A model generated the notes under the pieces. It ran no database searches, was not told where the DNA came from, and worked only from the letters and a program-made list of their open reading frames with translations. Both the position numbers and the translations under genes were made by a program. 40,285 nt of DNA from a bacterium UBP3_UBA3054 (GTDB taxonomy: Bacteria > Auribacterota > UBA3054): the NCBI GenBank assembly GCA_002366995.1, contig DFCM01000137.1, positions 1 to 40,285 of the forward strand. The letters are read 5' to 3'. Below, one piece after another: positions 7,280 through 15,681 of the stretch; position 1 is the first letter of the stretch, and each line of letters begins with the position of its first letter.

Positions 7280-8472
7280 TCGTCGATCTCCGCGCTTCTC
7301 TTAAGGTACCACATGTCTCTGGCGAAGGAGTAGGGATCGCCGTTGTCTATGAGCATGCTGTCGATGGAATCGACCTGAAGGCTGATGTTGTTCATGACCA
7401 TGAAGGTCTTGACCATGCCGCCGAAGGGCAGATACGTCCTCGGGTCCATGGCCTCGTCAAATATCAAACCGACTGTGTCGCGGGCGGTCAAAGGACCGGC
7501 GATGGGCAGGAAGATATAGCAGCCGGGGCCGATGCCGTAATAGCCGAAGGTCTGCCCGGTGTCCTCGTCGTATTTTTCAAGATCGAACCAGGCTTTGGCG
7601 GGATCGAAAAGACCGCCGATGCCGACGGAAGTGTTGATGAGGAAGCGGGCGGTCTCGACGCCGGCTCCTTTGAATTTAGCCTGAGCGAGGTTGTTTATGA
7701 GTCTTTTGGGCCAGACGATGTTGTGGTCCATTTGCGAGATGCACTCTCTGGCCACGGTGGGAACGACGAACCGGTACCCTTTGCAGACCGGGCCGATAAA
7801 GTAGGTGTAAGCGTAGTCGTTGACGACGAACATGCAGCGGTTGAAGCGCTCGATGGGGTCGTCGACGAAAAGTTCGTCGGAAAGAAGCGGAGCGGAGTCG
7901 TCCGCGTCATAGTCGTGGGAGATCTGGCTGTAATCCATGTAGTCTACATAATCGCCGCCCACAACATTCTGCGGAGGGAGCTCAACAGTTTCCTGTTTGG
8001 GCGGCTTGGGAGGGTCCAGGTCCCGGAGCGTCACTTTCGGCAGAGCTTCAATAAGCTCCACCATATCCGGAGTGTCCAGCTTCGGTGGGTTGACCTTCAT
8101 GTAGACCTTGTGGTCCAGTTCCTTGTACGGCGTGTAGAAGACCACGTTCGTCGTATAGTTCGTAACGCTGACGTTGATGAAATAATCTTTCGTTTCGAAG
8201 CGCCTGACGCCGCCTGTGACCGTCACGGTCTCAATGGCCAGCTTGTAGTAGACGGAATCGGGAAGATTGGCGTCCACTCTTTCCCAGTTGGAACTGGAGT
8301 TCATGACAACGTTCGTAACGTAGCGCGCCACGCTCATGGTCTGCGTCTGCGCGGAGATCTGTCCGGGCGTAACAGTCTGCATCGTAACTTCGGCGTAAGC
8401 GAAAGCGCCGAAGAGGGCCGCGGCGGCCAAAAGCCCGAGGCGGAACCTTAGATCCTTTTTGTTTTCTCTCAT
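7276..8472 (-). CDS. mlaA: MlaA (VacJ)-family protein with long N-terminal extension
   Basis: 398 aa from ATG 8472; a TTG at 8484 would add four residues but the ATG with GAG upstream fits better. A signal peptide (to about AFAYA) is followed by about 160 residues with no recognised domain, then a full MlaA core: DDPIERFNRCMFVVND, INNLAQAKFKGAGVETARF, INTSVGIGGLFDPA, FGYYGIGPGCYIFLP, GPLTARDTVG. MlaA is the outer-membrane partner of the Mla phospholipid-trafficking system that removes misplaced phospholipids from the outer leaflet. Unlike E. coli MlaA there is no lipobox cysteine after the signal peptide. No other mla genes (ABC transporter, MlaC, MlaD) are in the window; the coupled partner is the hydrolase downstream. 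Family call is firm; function by homology. Confidence 0.88.
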   Translation of the reverse strand: MRENKKDLRFRLGLLAAAALFGAFAYAEVTMQTVTPGQISAQTQTMSVARYVTNVVMNSSSNWERVDANLPDSVYYKLAIETVTVTGGVRRFETKDYFINVSVTNYTTNVVFYTPYKELDHKVYMKVNPPKLDTPDMVELIEALPKVTLRDLDPPKPPKQETVELPPQNVVGGDYVDYMDYSQISHDYDADDSAPLLSDELFVDDPIERFNRCMFVVNDYAYTYFIGPVCKGYRFVVPTVARECISQMDHNIVWPKRLINNLAQAKFKGAGVETARFLINTSVGIGGLFDPAKAWFDLEKYDEDTGQTFGYYGIGPGCYIFLPIAGPLTARDTVGLIFDEAMDPRTYLPFGGMVKTFMVMNNISLQVDSIDSMLIDNGDPYSFARDMWYLKRSAEIDE

Positions 8473-8517
8473 TTTTATTCTCAAAATGGTGATAGATATC
8501 CAATTTAAGGGAAGGTT

Positions 8518-8546
8518 ATATTAACAAAAAGGGCTTTTTTTTGCAA
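8518..8546 (-). promoter_or_regulatory. Candidate promoter of the mlaA operon
   Basis: On the minus strand TTGCAA (8546-8541), a 17-base spacer and TAATAT (8523-8518) make a near-consensus sigma-70 promoter about 45 bases before the mlaA-like ATG. It would drive mlaA, hydrolase, ABC-F and the FGE-like gene. It abuts the terminator of the upstream gene. Confidence 0.5.
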
Positions 8547-8576
8547 AAGAAAAGGCCGCCCGGGCGGGCGGCCTTT
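8545..8576 (-). terminator. Rho-independent terminator after the LPEP-tailed protein gene
   Basis: AAAGGCCGCCC (8551-8561) pairs with GGGCGGCCTTT (8566-8576) around a 4-base loop. On the minus strand the stem is followed by TTTTCTTTT. It ends the transcript of the gene at 8600-10300. Confidence 0.85.
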
Positions 8577-8599
8577 CTTAACCGTTCTTTCAGACTCGC

Positions 8600-10300
8600 T
8601 TAGCGCCGCTTAATGGCGGCGAAGAGGCCGATGAGGGCCAGGATGCCGAGGAAAGCGGGCTCGGGCAGCGTGCCGGACTTGATCAGCTCGACCTTCAGGT
8701 TGTCGATGTAGTAGCCGTCGGAACCGGAGAAGGTGTAGTTGCGGAACTGCAGGAAGTTCTCGTTGTCGCCGGCGGCGCCGGGAACGTACTCGTTGTCAAA
8801 ATGGTAGGTCTCGCCGTCGAATTCAGCGTAGTGCAGAACAAAGGGGCGGGTCTCGTCGCTGGCAAGGCCGATGGTGAATGTGTAGGCCACGTTGAACCAC
8901 TGGCCGTAGGGGGCCAGATTGGGAACGTCGACGTTCTTGAAGGGTTCGCCGCCCAACTTGATGCCGCCTTCCGTGTGGCTCATGCTGACTTCGCCCATCC
9001 TGTGGCCGAGGTCGGTGCCGAAGACCAGGTACGGCGTGACACCTTCGGGATAGTACATATCCATGGAGACGCGGACGTCGTAGGTGGGATAGATAACGTC
9101 GGGCATGTTGACCGCGGTGTGGATTTGTCCGGCGCCCGTGATCTTCAGGCACTGGTTGTCGGGATCCTCGGGGTCGACCGCGATCGCATTGGCGGCGCCG
9201 GTCTCGCCCCAAGCGGGCTGGAGCTTGACATCGCCGCCCAGGGGCATTCTCTCGAAGTCGGTGGCGTAGAGCGCCCAGCCTAAGCCTTTGTTGCCGTTCT
9301 GAGCCACGACGGAATGCGTGAAGGATTTGTCTTCTTCGCCGTTATAATAGGAATAGGTGATGGTGGCCGCGGGCATGTTGCGGACTTGTTCGGGCAGATT
9401 GGCGGTAAGTCCGATGGAAACGGGTTCGCCGGGGGCGACTTCGACCTGCTTGGCGAATTCGCCGTCCATGGAGAGCCAGTTGTTGTCGGAATCGACCGTA
9501 ACGTCGACCGTGGCGCTGTTGCCGGTGGCGGAGATCACGGTTTCAAGGCCCAAAGTTTCGCCGAGCTTCACGACGCCAGGGGCTGTGGCGGTCACGTTGG
9601 CGGTGGGCGGAACGTCGACGAATTCGCATTTCAGATCATCGACGTAGAAGTGGCCCTGGCCGCCCCAAATGAAGAAGCGCAGACGACGGAATTTGTCGGG
9701 AGCCGTCTGGCTGCCGATGGGGATGTTCAGCCCGGTGTAGGTCTCGTCGCCGAAGGTGCATTCGCGGAGGAAGGCGCCGTTGGCGGTGGTGTTGATAGTG
9801 TAGCTGAAGTAGACCCATTCGTCGCGGGGCTCGGAATTGGCAACGGTGTACTGCGGAGAGCAGGCGGAGAAGCGGACGCCGAACTGACCGTCCTTCTTGA
9901 TGAAGTGGTTCTCGCCCAAGCCGTCGTTGCTGCCGAAGATGATGTCGCCGGTGTATTCGCCGGACTCGTCATACTTCTGCGTCGGGCGCTTGACCATCAT
10001 GGACACCTTGTAGTCGTACTTGGCCGACTGTCCGCCAGTGTTGTCGATGTTCCAGTGAATGCCGAACAGGCCGCTCGCGTTGACATGCAAACACTTGTCG
10101 CTGTCGTAGCCGCCTTCTTCGACGAGGGCGTTGCCGTCCGTGCCGGGGGTGCCGTAGGCGGTGGTCCAGCCGTTCTGGCCGATAACGTTCGTGCCGACCG
10201 CGTAGCCTTCGAAGTTATCTTCGACGATCGTGGTGGGGTCAGCCTGCGCCATGGCCGCGCAAAGCAGAAGCGCGGTGGTTAAAACTAGAGCTTTTTTCAT
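8600..10300 (-). CDS. Secreted LPEP/PEP-CTERM-like anchored protein with two jelly-roll-like repeats
   Basis: 566 aa. The signal peptide MKKALVLTTALLLCAAMAQA is followed by a first beta-rich domain (DNFEGYAVGTNVIGQNGW to about 230, with YVDDLKCEFV near its end), an Ig-like middle part (about 230-335), and a second copy of the jelly-roll-like domain (ATDFERMPLGGDV to YYIDNLKVELI). These resemble LamG/concanavalin-like carbohydrate-binding folds by pattern only. The C-terminus is a classical tripartite sorting tail: LPEP, hydrophobic helix (AFLGILALIGLFAAI), KRR. Such tails are handled by exosortase-type enzymes; none is in the window. The start ATG at 10300 has AAGGGAAGGG upstream. Transcribed alone, with its own terminator. 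Probably a surface or extracellular-matrix protein; ligand unknown. Confidence 0.8.
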   Translation of the reverse strand: MKKALVLTTALLLCAAMAQADPTTIVEDNFEGYAVGTNVIGQNGWTTAYGTPGTDGNALVEEGGYDSDKCLHVNASGLFGIHWNIDNTGGQSAKYDYKVSMMVKRPTQKYDESGEYTGDIIFGSNDGLGENHFIKKDGQFGVRFSACSPQYTVANSEPRDEWVYFSYTINTTANGAFLRECTFGDETYTGLNIPIGSQTAPDKFRRLRFFIWGGQGHFYVDDLKCEFVDVPPTANVTATAPGVVKLGETLGLETVISATGNSATVDVTVDSDNNWLSMDGEFAKQVEVAPGEPVSIGLTANLPEQVRNMPAATITYSYYNGEEDKSFTHSVVAQNGNKGLGWALYATDFERMPLGGDVKLQPAWGETGAANAIAVDPEDPDNQCLKITGAGQIHTAVNMPDVIYPTYDVRVSMDMYYPEGVTPYLVFGTDLGHRMGEVSMSHTEGGIKLGGEPFKNVDVPNLAPYGQWFNVAYTFTIGLASDETRPFVLHYAEFDGETYHFDNEYVPGAAGDNENFLQFRNYTFSGSDGYYIDNLKVELIKSGTLPEPAFLGILALIGLFAAIKRR

Positions 10301-10376
10301 TATGATGTTTCCCTTCCCTTGACAGGGGGTTGCGATTAATTAGGATCTTCGTTCATTTTGCTTTGGGAGATTCAGT

Positions 10377-10393
10377 TTATCACAGTGTTATCA
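10377..10393. repeat. TTATCA direct repeat in divergent promoter region
   Basis: TTATCA occurs at 10377-10382 and 10388-10393, 11 bases apart (about one helical turn), within the 192-base gap between the divergent LPEP-protein and rsbV-like genes. This spacing is what a regulator half-site pair would show, but the repeat is short and could be chance. Confidence 0.25.
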
Positions 10394-10458
10394 TTTTTGC
10401 AACTCGGCCTGTTTCTTTAGGGAAGGTCTCGGGGGAGAAAAAGGACGTTGGCTTTTGG

Positions 10459-10488
10459 TATAATTAGGTGAATCTTTTCACAAAGGAG
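10459..10488 (+). promoter_or_regulatory. -10 element and ribosome binding site of the rsbV-like operon
   Basis: TATAAT at 10459-10464 is a perfect -10 box, with no good -35 at 17 bases. AAAGGAG at 10482-10488 is a strong ribosome binding site four bases before the ATG at 10493. The leader would be about 22 bases. Confidence 0.5.
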
Positions 10489-10492
10489 CTTT

Positions 10493-10792
10493 ATGACTTA
10501 CGAGATCACCTCTCCTCCTCCGGATCTGACGGTCACCGTCCAGGGCCGCCTCGACACGCTTACCTCCCCCAAACTGGAAAGCGAACTGGAGCCGAGCATC
10601 GCCCAGGCCAAGAACCTTGTCTTGGATATGAACGGCGTGGATTATCTGTCCAGCGCCGGACTGCGTCTGCTTCTGACTCTGCAGAAACGCTTCAAAAAGG
10701 AAGGCGGCACCTTCAAGCTTCGCGGCATCCAGCCGGGCGTGATGGAGATCCTCCGCATGACGGGCTTTCTGAAGATCCTATCCATCGAATAA
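10493..10792 (+). CDS. STAS-domain anti-sigma factor antagonist (RsbV/SpoIIAA-like)
   Basis: 99 aa, a single STAS domain of the usual length. The phosphorylation loop reads DYLSSAGLR (50-58), with Ser54 aligning to the phospho-serine of RsbV-type antagonists. In known systems the unphosphorylated form binds the anti-sigma kinase and frees its partner; the kinase phosphorylates it and a PP2C phosphatase reactivates it. The matching phosphatase and kinase genes follow at once (gaps of 10 and 15 bases), so the three form one partner-switching unit. No sigma factor gene is adjacent, so the final target is not known. Confidence 0.92.
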   Translation: MTYEITSPPPDLTVTVQGRLDTLTSPKLESELEPSIAQAKNLVLDMNGVDYLSSAGLRLLLTLQKRFKKEGGTFKLRGIQPGVMEILRMTGFLKILSIE

Positions 10793-10802
10793 GCCTTTCT
10801 TT

Positions 10803-12665
10803 ATGCGCAGATCATTCCAATTGTGGCTTTTTGTTTCCGTGGCGCTCGCTTTCGCCGCGCTCTTTTATCTGACTTACTATCTTCAGACAAGGGAGGCTTT
10901 CGATTCCGCGGAAGCCATGATCGAGCTGAGGATGGAAGACGCCAAGAAACAGATATCCATAAACGAGAACAACCTTAAAGCCGTGCTTGACATCTGCAAC
11001 GCCTCGATGGCCAACGACATCAAGACCGTGGCTTATATCCTAGCCTGCGCGCCGGTCTTCGCCACCAACTCCTACAAGTTGGAAGAACTGCGCCGCGTCA
11101 TGGGCTACGACGAGATCCACGTCATCAACAAGCACGGGCTTATCGAGAACTGCGCTATCGATCCCGTCATTGGCAACGCCGAAACTTACATCGGCTTCAA
11201 CCTTAAGCTTCACGCCCAGTCCGAGCCCTTCGTCCACGGGATCGGCAAAAAAGATTTCGTGCTGGTCCAGCCGCCCCTCCCCAGGGGAATGGACCGCAAG
11301 CTCTTCCAGTACGGCGGCGCTTCCAGACTCGATGACGAAGGCATCGTGCAGCTGGGCATCTCCGTCAGCTTCCTGGAAAGGGCGATGGAGAACAACTCCC
11401 TGGCGACTTTGTCCCCCGGATTGCGCATCGGCGTCGGCGGCGAGATATTGATAGTGCGCGGCGAAAAGATCGTCGGTGCCGCCAGAGTCGATCTTGAAGG
11501 CCGCACGTTAACTTCCGTGGGCTTCGACCCCAAGCTCATCTCCGAGCTCCATCAGGGCGAAGGCTCTTTTTCCGCCGAGATAGACGGCGTGGATTTCTTC
11601 GGTTTGTATGTTCAGAGCGGCGACCTTACGCTCCTCGGCGTCATGCCGAATTACGAAATTACGAAGAAAAGGAACAGCATCGCCATTCAGCTTGTCATTT
11701 CCGCCCTGGTCTTGATGCTGGTCGTCTTCCTCTCCGTGTCGAAGCTCGTCCAGGTCATAGTGATCGACGGCATCGACCGCATCAACGCCTCGCTTGGGCG
11801 CATCACGGCCGGACACCTCGACGAGAAAGTTACGGAAAACCGCTCCAAGGAATTTGAGGAGCTTTCCGGCGGCATCAACACGACGGTGGAAGCCCTGAAG
11901 GGCGCCATCGCCGCTGAGAAGACAAGGCTGAACAGCGAACTGGAGTTCGCCAGAGCCGTCCAGGTCTCCGCGCTGCCCCAGATCCACGACGACCCGAGGT
12001 TCGAGATCTACGCCTCCATGGAAGCCGCGAAGGAAGTCGGCGGCGACTTCTACGACTTCTTCATCGTTGACGAGTCGCACCTCGCCTTCCTTATCGCCGA
12101 CGTTTCCGGCAAAGGCATCCCGGCCGCCATGTTCATGATGAACGCCAAGGCGCAGCTGAAATCGAACATTCTGAACAATCCCCAGAAGCCGCTGAGCGAA
12201 GTGATCTATGAGGTCAACAACAGCATCTGCGAAGGCAACGACGCCTGCATGTTCGTGACCGTCTTCGTCGGAGTTTTGGATCTGAGGACCGGGCTCATGA
12301 ACTACGTCAACGCCGGCCACAACGCGCCCATATTGAGGCGCGCCAACGGCGACGCCTCCTGGCTGCCCGTTGAGAACGGCTTCGTGATAGGCGGCATGGA
12401 CAGCGTCGACTACATCCAGGAATCCATCACCTTGTCTTCCGGCGACGGCATACTCCTTTATACCGACGGCGTGACGGAGGCTATGAACCGCCAGCTCGCC
12501 CTCTACGGGGACGACAGGCTGATAAACCTCATGGACGGCCCCATTATGCGCTCCGCGCCGGCTGACTGCATTCTTTGCGAACTGAAGAGCGACGTTCTGG
12601 CCTATGCCGACGGCGCCCCGCAATCCGACGATATAACTATGCTCTTCCTGCATTATTTGGGATAA
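10803..12665 (+). CDS. Membrane-bound PP2C/SpoIIE-type phosphatase with extracytoplasmic sensor (RsbU-like)
   Basis: 620 aa. One membrane helix at about 8-27, a sensory region outside the membrane to about 290 (Cache-like by layout only), a second helix at about 293-313, a HAMP-like linker (about 314-370), and a C-terminal PP2C domain. PP2C metal-binding motifs are present: GGDFYD (413-418), DVSGKGIPAAMFM (433 onward), YTDGVTEA (553-560) and SDD (608-610). It should dephosphorylate the STAS antagonist encoded just upstream in response to an envelope or periplasmic signal. The start ATG at 10803 has no clear ribosome binding site, which fits coupling to the upstream gene. Confidence 0.9.
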   Translation: MRRSFQLWLFVSVALAFAALFYLTYYLQTREAFDSAEAMIELRMEDAKKQISINENNLKAVLDICNASMANDIKTVAYILACAPVFATNSYKLEELRRVMGYDEIHVINKHGLIENCAIDPVIGNAETYIGFNLKLHAQSEPFVHGIGKKDFVLVQPPLPRGMDRKLFQYGGASRLDDEGIVQLGISVSFLERAMENNSLATLSPGLRIGVGGEILIVRGEKIVGAARVDLEGRTLTSVGFDPKLISELHQGEGSFSAEIDGVDFFGLYVQSGDLTLLGVMPNYEITKKRNSIAIQLVISALVLMLVVFLSVSKLVQVIVIDGIDRINASLGRITAGHLDEKVTENRSKEFEELSGGINTTVEALKGAIAAEKTRLNSELEFARAVQVSALPQIHDDPRFEIYASMEAAKEVGGDFYDFFIVDESHLAFLIADVSGKGIPAAMFMMNAKAQLKSNILNNPQKPLSEVIYEVNNSICEGNDACMFVTVFVGVLDLRTGLMNYVNAGHNAPILRRANGDASWLPVENGFVIGGMDSVDYIQESITLSSGDGILLYTDGVTEAMNRQLALYGDDRLINLMDGPIMRSAPADCILCELKSDVLAYADGAPQSDDITMLFLHYLG

Positions 12666-12680
12666 ACAAGGAAACGACCT

Positions 12681-13091
12681 ATGAACGTAGCTGTAACTCT
12701 GCAATTCTCGGCTGAAACCAAGAACCTCCCCAATGTTCTGGAACAACTGGACACCCAGCTTCTTGCCGCGGGCTGTCCGGAGGACGCCAGGATGCAGCTG
12801 GCCGTGGCGGTGGAGGAGATCTTCGTCAACATCGCCAACTACGCCTACGAAGGCAAGCTGGGCTCCGCTACCATAAACATCAAGGCCGACGCCCACAAGG
12901 CTACCGTTTCTTTCGCCGACAGCGGCTTCCCCTACGATCCCCTGAAGAAGGAAGACCCCAACATCGAGCAGGCCGCGGAGGATCGTCCGATAGGAGGACT
13001 CGGCATCTTCCTTGTCAAGGAAATGTGCGACGAGGTCCATTACGAGCGCCGCGGCGACATGAACATTTTGACCATCGTCAAAAAATACTGA
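12681..13091 (+). CDS. Anti-sigma factor serine kinase (RsbW-like, GHKL ATPase)
   Basis: 136 aa, one HATPase domain without a histidine-kinase dimerisation part. N box EEIFVN (45-50), G1 box ADSGFPYDP (79-87), and G2 box GGLGIFLVKEMCDEV (105-119) are all present. It is the typical size of RsbW/SpoIIAB-like kinases, which bind a sigma factor or other partner and phosphorylate the STAS antagonist. AAGGAAA precedes the ATG. It is the last gene of the module; the next gene converges on it with only 3 bases between stops and no terminator between. Confidence 0.9.
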   Translation: MNVAVTLQFSAETKNLPNVLEQLDTQLLAAGCPEDARMQLAVAVEEIFVNIANYAYEGKLGSATINIKADAHKATVSFADSGFPYDPLKKEDPNIEQAAEDRPIGGLGIFLVKEMCDEVHYERRGDMNILTIVKKY

Positions 13092-13094
13092 CCG

Positions 13095-14069
13095 TCATTC
13101 CACTTCGCGGAATTCTCCTTTTCCGTGGGACGCCACTCTTTTTAAAAAGGCGCAGCCCCTCTCCGCTTTTTCCCTTCTCTTTACGCTCCCGTCCCTGGCC
13201 GGCCTGTAGGCGATAGCGTTTATCTGCGTCGCTTTTTCCCTTCTGCTTTCGTCGATCAGGGCCATTATCCTTCTTTCGTGGACGATTTCGTCCTCTCCCT
13301 GCAGGTACGGCGGGTCATCGCTTATCAACACGACCGCGTCGGGCTTGAGGGAGAGCGCGAACTCCAGGGCTTTTATGGGCGTTGAGCCGCTGGTGTCGGG
13401 GTCGTTGCCGCGGTTGACTTTCATTTCCTTGGCAAGCCAGGAGGAGAGTTCCCTTTTGGCGCTTTTGGTGGCGAAGCAGAGGTTCGTCCGGAAAGGGAAC
13501 TTCCCGTCCGTAAAGAGCACGACGTTAAAGAGCGTGTCGGGATGGAACAGCTCCACGGTCTTCTCGGCCTCTTTCCTCACCGCCTCGAAAACGCCCTTCT
13601 GGACGATCGAGGAGGAGGAGTCCACCAGAATGACGATCGACCGCGCGGCGATCCGTTGTCCCAGGAATTCTATCTCGCCCCAGCCGTCGCCGCCCTTGGG
13701 CGCCTTGCCGAGCCCCGCGTCCCCCAGGGAAAAACTCATGTTGTCGCTGAGGGAGAGCCCTTCGCTTTCCCTCTTTACGTTGGGCTTGACCATTTCCGGT
13801 TCCGGCAGCGTCAGACTGCTCGTGTCACACTTGGCCGAGACGCGCATGTTTTTAGCCATGCTCTGCCCGTATGATGCCGCCTTCTTGCACTGCAGCCTGT
13901 GCTTCAGTTCCCTAGCCTTCAGTTTCGGCCCGGCCGCGCTCGCCGTGAAGAGCGGTTTCGGCGGCTTTACCGCCCGGTAGACTACTATCCCTCCCGCCAC
14001 GAGAAAGAGAGCAATATGGATGCCTACGCTCACGATTAGGCTGCCGTAGCGTGAAAAGTCAATCTTCAT
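13095..14069 (-). CDS. Membrane-anchored VWA-domain protein, last gene of the ExbB/ExbD cluster
   Basis: 324 aa. A short cytoplasmic N-terminus and one membrane helix (about 10-32, LIVSVGIHIALFLVAGG), then a Pro/Lys-rich linker (VKPPKPL), resemble the N-terminus of TonB/TolA-type energy transducers. The rest is not a TonB C-terminal domain but a von Willebrand factor A domain (about 143-320) with a MIDAS motif LVDSSSSI (Asp150, Ser152, Ser154), SGSTP near 227-231 and VLISDDPP near 247-254. VWA domains bind partners through a metal ion. The start overlaps the exbD stop by 11 bases, so it is co-translated with the ExbB/ExbD proton channel. It probably transmits motor force or acts as a regulated scaffold; this is inference. 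Confidence 0.85.
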   Translation of the reverse strand: MKIDFSRYGSLIVSVGIHIALFLVAGGIVVYRAVKPPKPLFTASAAGPKLKARELKHRLQCKKAASYGQSMAKNMRVSAKCDTSSLTLPEPEMVKPNVKRESEGLSLSDNMSFSLGDAGLGKAPKGGDGWGEIEFLGQRIAARSIVILVDSSSSIVQKGVFEAVRKEAEKTVELFHPDTLFNVVLFTDGKFPFRTNLCFATKSAKRELSSWLAKEMKVNRGNDPDTSGSTPIKALEFALSLKPDAVVLISDDPPYLQGEDEIVHERRIMALIDESRREKATQINAIAYRPARDGSVKRREKAERGCAFLKRVASHGKGEFREVE

Positions 14070-14502
14070 CTTCCCCGCAGCTGAAAGTTACGTTCGTCAG
14101 CCCCGCCTTGTGGCAGCAGTCCAAGACAAGCGCGATCCTCTCGTGGAGCGCTTCGTCATCGGCGGAGACCGAGACCAGGGCCGGGATCCTAGCGCCCCGG
14201 GAAGCCGCTTGGAAGCGCAGCAAGGTCTCTGTGAGCTCGGCGAGGTCCCGGCTTTTGGCCCTAACGAAGGTCTGCCCGTTCAGAACGACCGCTCCTTCTG
14301 GGTCGATCTCTATGACCTGCTCGTCCGGCATGACGACCGCTTCCGTCTCACGGCCTTCCCCAGGCAGGGAAAAACCCAGGTCCCCTTCCGTCTTGTTCAA
14401 AGAGCAGGCGGACATAAAATAGATCAAAAGCAGAAAGGTGCAGTCTATCATGGAGGAGATGGGAAAGCTGATCTTCCCCGTTTCTTTTTTCGCTCTTCTC
14501 AT
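14059..14502 (-). CDS. ExbD/TolR-family protein (second copy)
   Basis: 147 aa, one N-terminal membrane helix and a periplasmic domain. The helix carries the conserved aspartate used in proton transfer: ISSMIDCTFLLLIYFM, Asp20. The periplasmic part contains GAVVLNGQTF and a C-terminal HKAGLTNVTF like the ExbD fold. TGATG overlap with the preceding exbD (1 base) and GAGGAG ribosome site. Two different ExbD-like proteins in series is common in PVC bacteria and suggests a heteromeric D subunit. Confidence 0.92.
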   Translation of the reverse strand: MRRAKKETGKISFPISSMIDCTFLLLIYFMSACSLNKTEGDLGFSLPGEGRETEAVVMPDEQVIEIDPEGAVVLNGQTFVRAKSRDLAELTETLLRFQAASRGARIPALVSVSADDEALHERIALVLDCCHKAGLTNVTFSCGEDED

Positions 14503-14912
14503 CAGCTCTCCTCGTAAACGGAAAAGATTATTTTCGCGAGTCCCGCTTCGCCGCAGAGCTTCACAAATCTTTTCGTTACCGCGCTCTTCGCTCTTCTGTC
14601 GATCCTTAGGAGCACCGTGCCCTTGGGCGTCGCGCGCGCGAAAGTTTCCAACTCCTTCTTCGCTTCCTCAACGTCGACTTTCCTCCCGTTGATGAGGCAG
14701 CTCTCGTCACTAAGGATCGTCAGTGCGCAGAAGGCTTCCTCGCCTTCCCTCTTCCCGAAATTCTTGACTTCCGGCAGCTCCAGCTCTTCCGGAGTAGAAA
14801 GATTTTGCATGGTAGCGCTGCACATGAAGAAGATGAGAAGCAGAAAGACCATGTCGATCATGGGCGCCATGTCCAGCTCACACTCCGCTTTCTTTTTCCT
14901 TTGCCGCAGCAC
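14502..14912 (-). CDS. ExbD/TolR-family protein (first copy)
   Basis: 136 aa. The single membrane helix has the proton-path aspartate in APMIDMVFLLLIFFM (Asp20). The C-terminal part (VLLRIDRRAKSAV, GEAGLAKIIFSV) matches the ExbD periplasmic domain. It starts at GTG 14912 with AAGGAG upstream and overlaps the ExbB gene by 35 bases. It works with the ExbB/TolQ-like protein to turn proton flow into movement at the envelope. Confidence 0.92.
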   Translation of the reverse strand: MLRQRKKKAECELDMAPMIDMVFLLLIFFMCSATMQNLSTPEELELPEVKNFGKREGEEAFCALTILSDESCLINGRKVDVEEAKKELETFARATPKGTVLLRIDRRAKSAVTKRFVKLCGEAGLAKIIFSVYEES

Positions 14913-15681
14913 TTCTTCTCCTTTTCGGTTTCTCTTTTTCCTCCTCTTCCTCCAGGCCCAGCCTTATCCTAACTTTCTCCCTGGCCAGCCCGGATCCCGC
15001 GTAAACGTCCAAGAGTTCCGTCGCCTTGGAAAGCAGCTCCCTTTCCCTGATGTCGAAGCGGCTCTTCAGAACGAAGAAAAAGACCATGGCCGGGATGCCG
15101 ACGACCAACCCGGCGGCAGTCGTAAGCAGCGCCTCGCCGATGTCGCCCGCCAGCAGTTCCGGCTTTCCCATGCCGCCCAAGCCGATCTTGGAAAAGGCTT
15201 TTATCATGCCGCTTACCGTTCCCAACAACCCCAGCATCGGGGAGAGCGCGGCGATCGTCGAGAGCAGGTTGAACCAGAACTGCATCACGATGCTTTTTCC
15301 CTCCCACTTTTCGATTATCGCCTCCTCCGCCTGTTGCCGCTCCTCCTTGTCGAGAGGATACTTCAGCTTCTCTACTCCCGGTGTCAAAACGAGCGCCAGA
15401 ACGCTTTTTCCGATCGCCAAAAGGTCCAGCGCCGCCTTCAGATCGCGCCTGTAAAGCGCCTCTTCCAGGCGCTCCGGAAGCCCTTTGGGAATAAACTTTC
15501 CTTTGCGCGTCTCGAAGAAACTGTAGACGGTAAGCCAAACTACCACGCAGGAACAGAGCGCCAGAGGGTACATGAGAGGCCCTCCCGTCTTGAAAAGCCC
15601 CAAAGCGGTGGTGGATAAAGACTCCTCTTCCCCGAAAGCGGAAAGGGAGAAAAAAGCAAGTAAAACAAGCAAAACTCTCAC
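14878..15681 (-). CDS. MotA/TolQ/ExbB-family proton channel protein
   Basis: 267 aa. An N-terminal hydrophobic leader (MRVLLVLLAFFSLSAFG) precedes the usual three helices: about 30-55 (GGPLMYPLALCSCVVVWL), and the two that line the channel, in LLSTIAALSPMLGLLGTVSGM and LLTTAAGLVVGIPAMVFFF. The TVSGMI and LLTTAAGL motifs are the typical ExbB/TolQ signatures. The C-terminus is highly charged. It starts at a GTG inside the preceding stop (GTGA at 15678-15681). Partners are the two ExbD-like proteins; the energy user is presumably the VWA and TPR proteins of the same operon. Confidence 0.93.
   Translation of the reverse strand: MRVLLVLLAFFSLSAFGEEESLSTTALGLFKTGGPLMYPLALCSCVVVWLTVYSFFETRKGKFIPKGLPERLEEALYRRDLKAALDLLAIGKSVLALVLTPGVEKLKYPLDKEERQQAEEAIIEKWEGKSIVMQFWFNLLSTIAALSPMLGLLGTVSGMIKAFSKIGLGGMGKPELLAGDIGEALLTTAAGLVVGIPAMVFFFVLKSRFDIRERELLSKATELLDVYAGSGLAREKVRIRLGLEEEEEKEKPKRRRSAAAKEKESGV

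Noticed and set aside
11508..13040. 510-codon minus-strand open frame
   Set aside because: Spans the antisense of two well-recognised genes (PP2C phosphatase and kinase).
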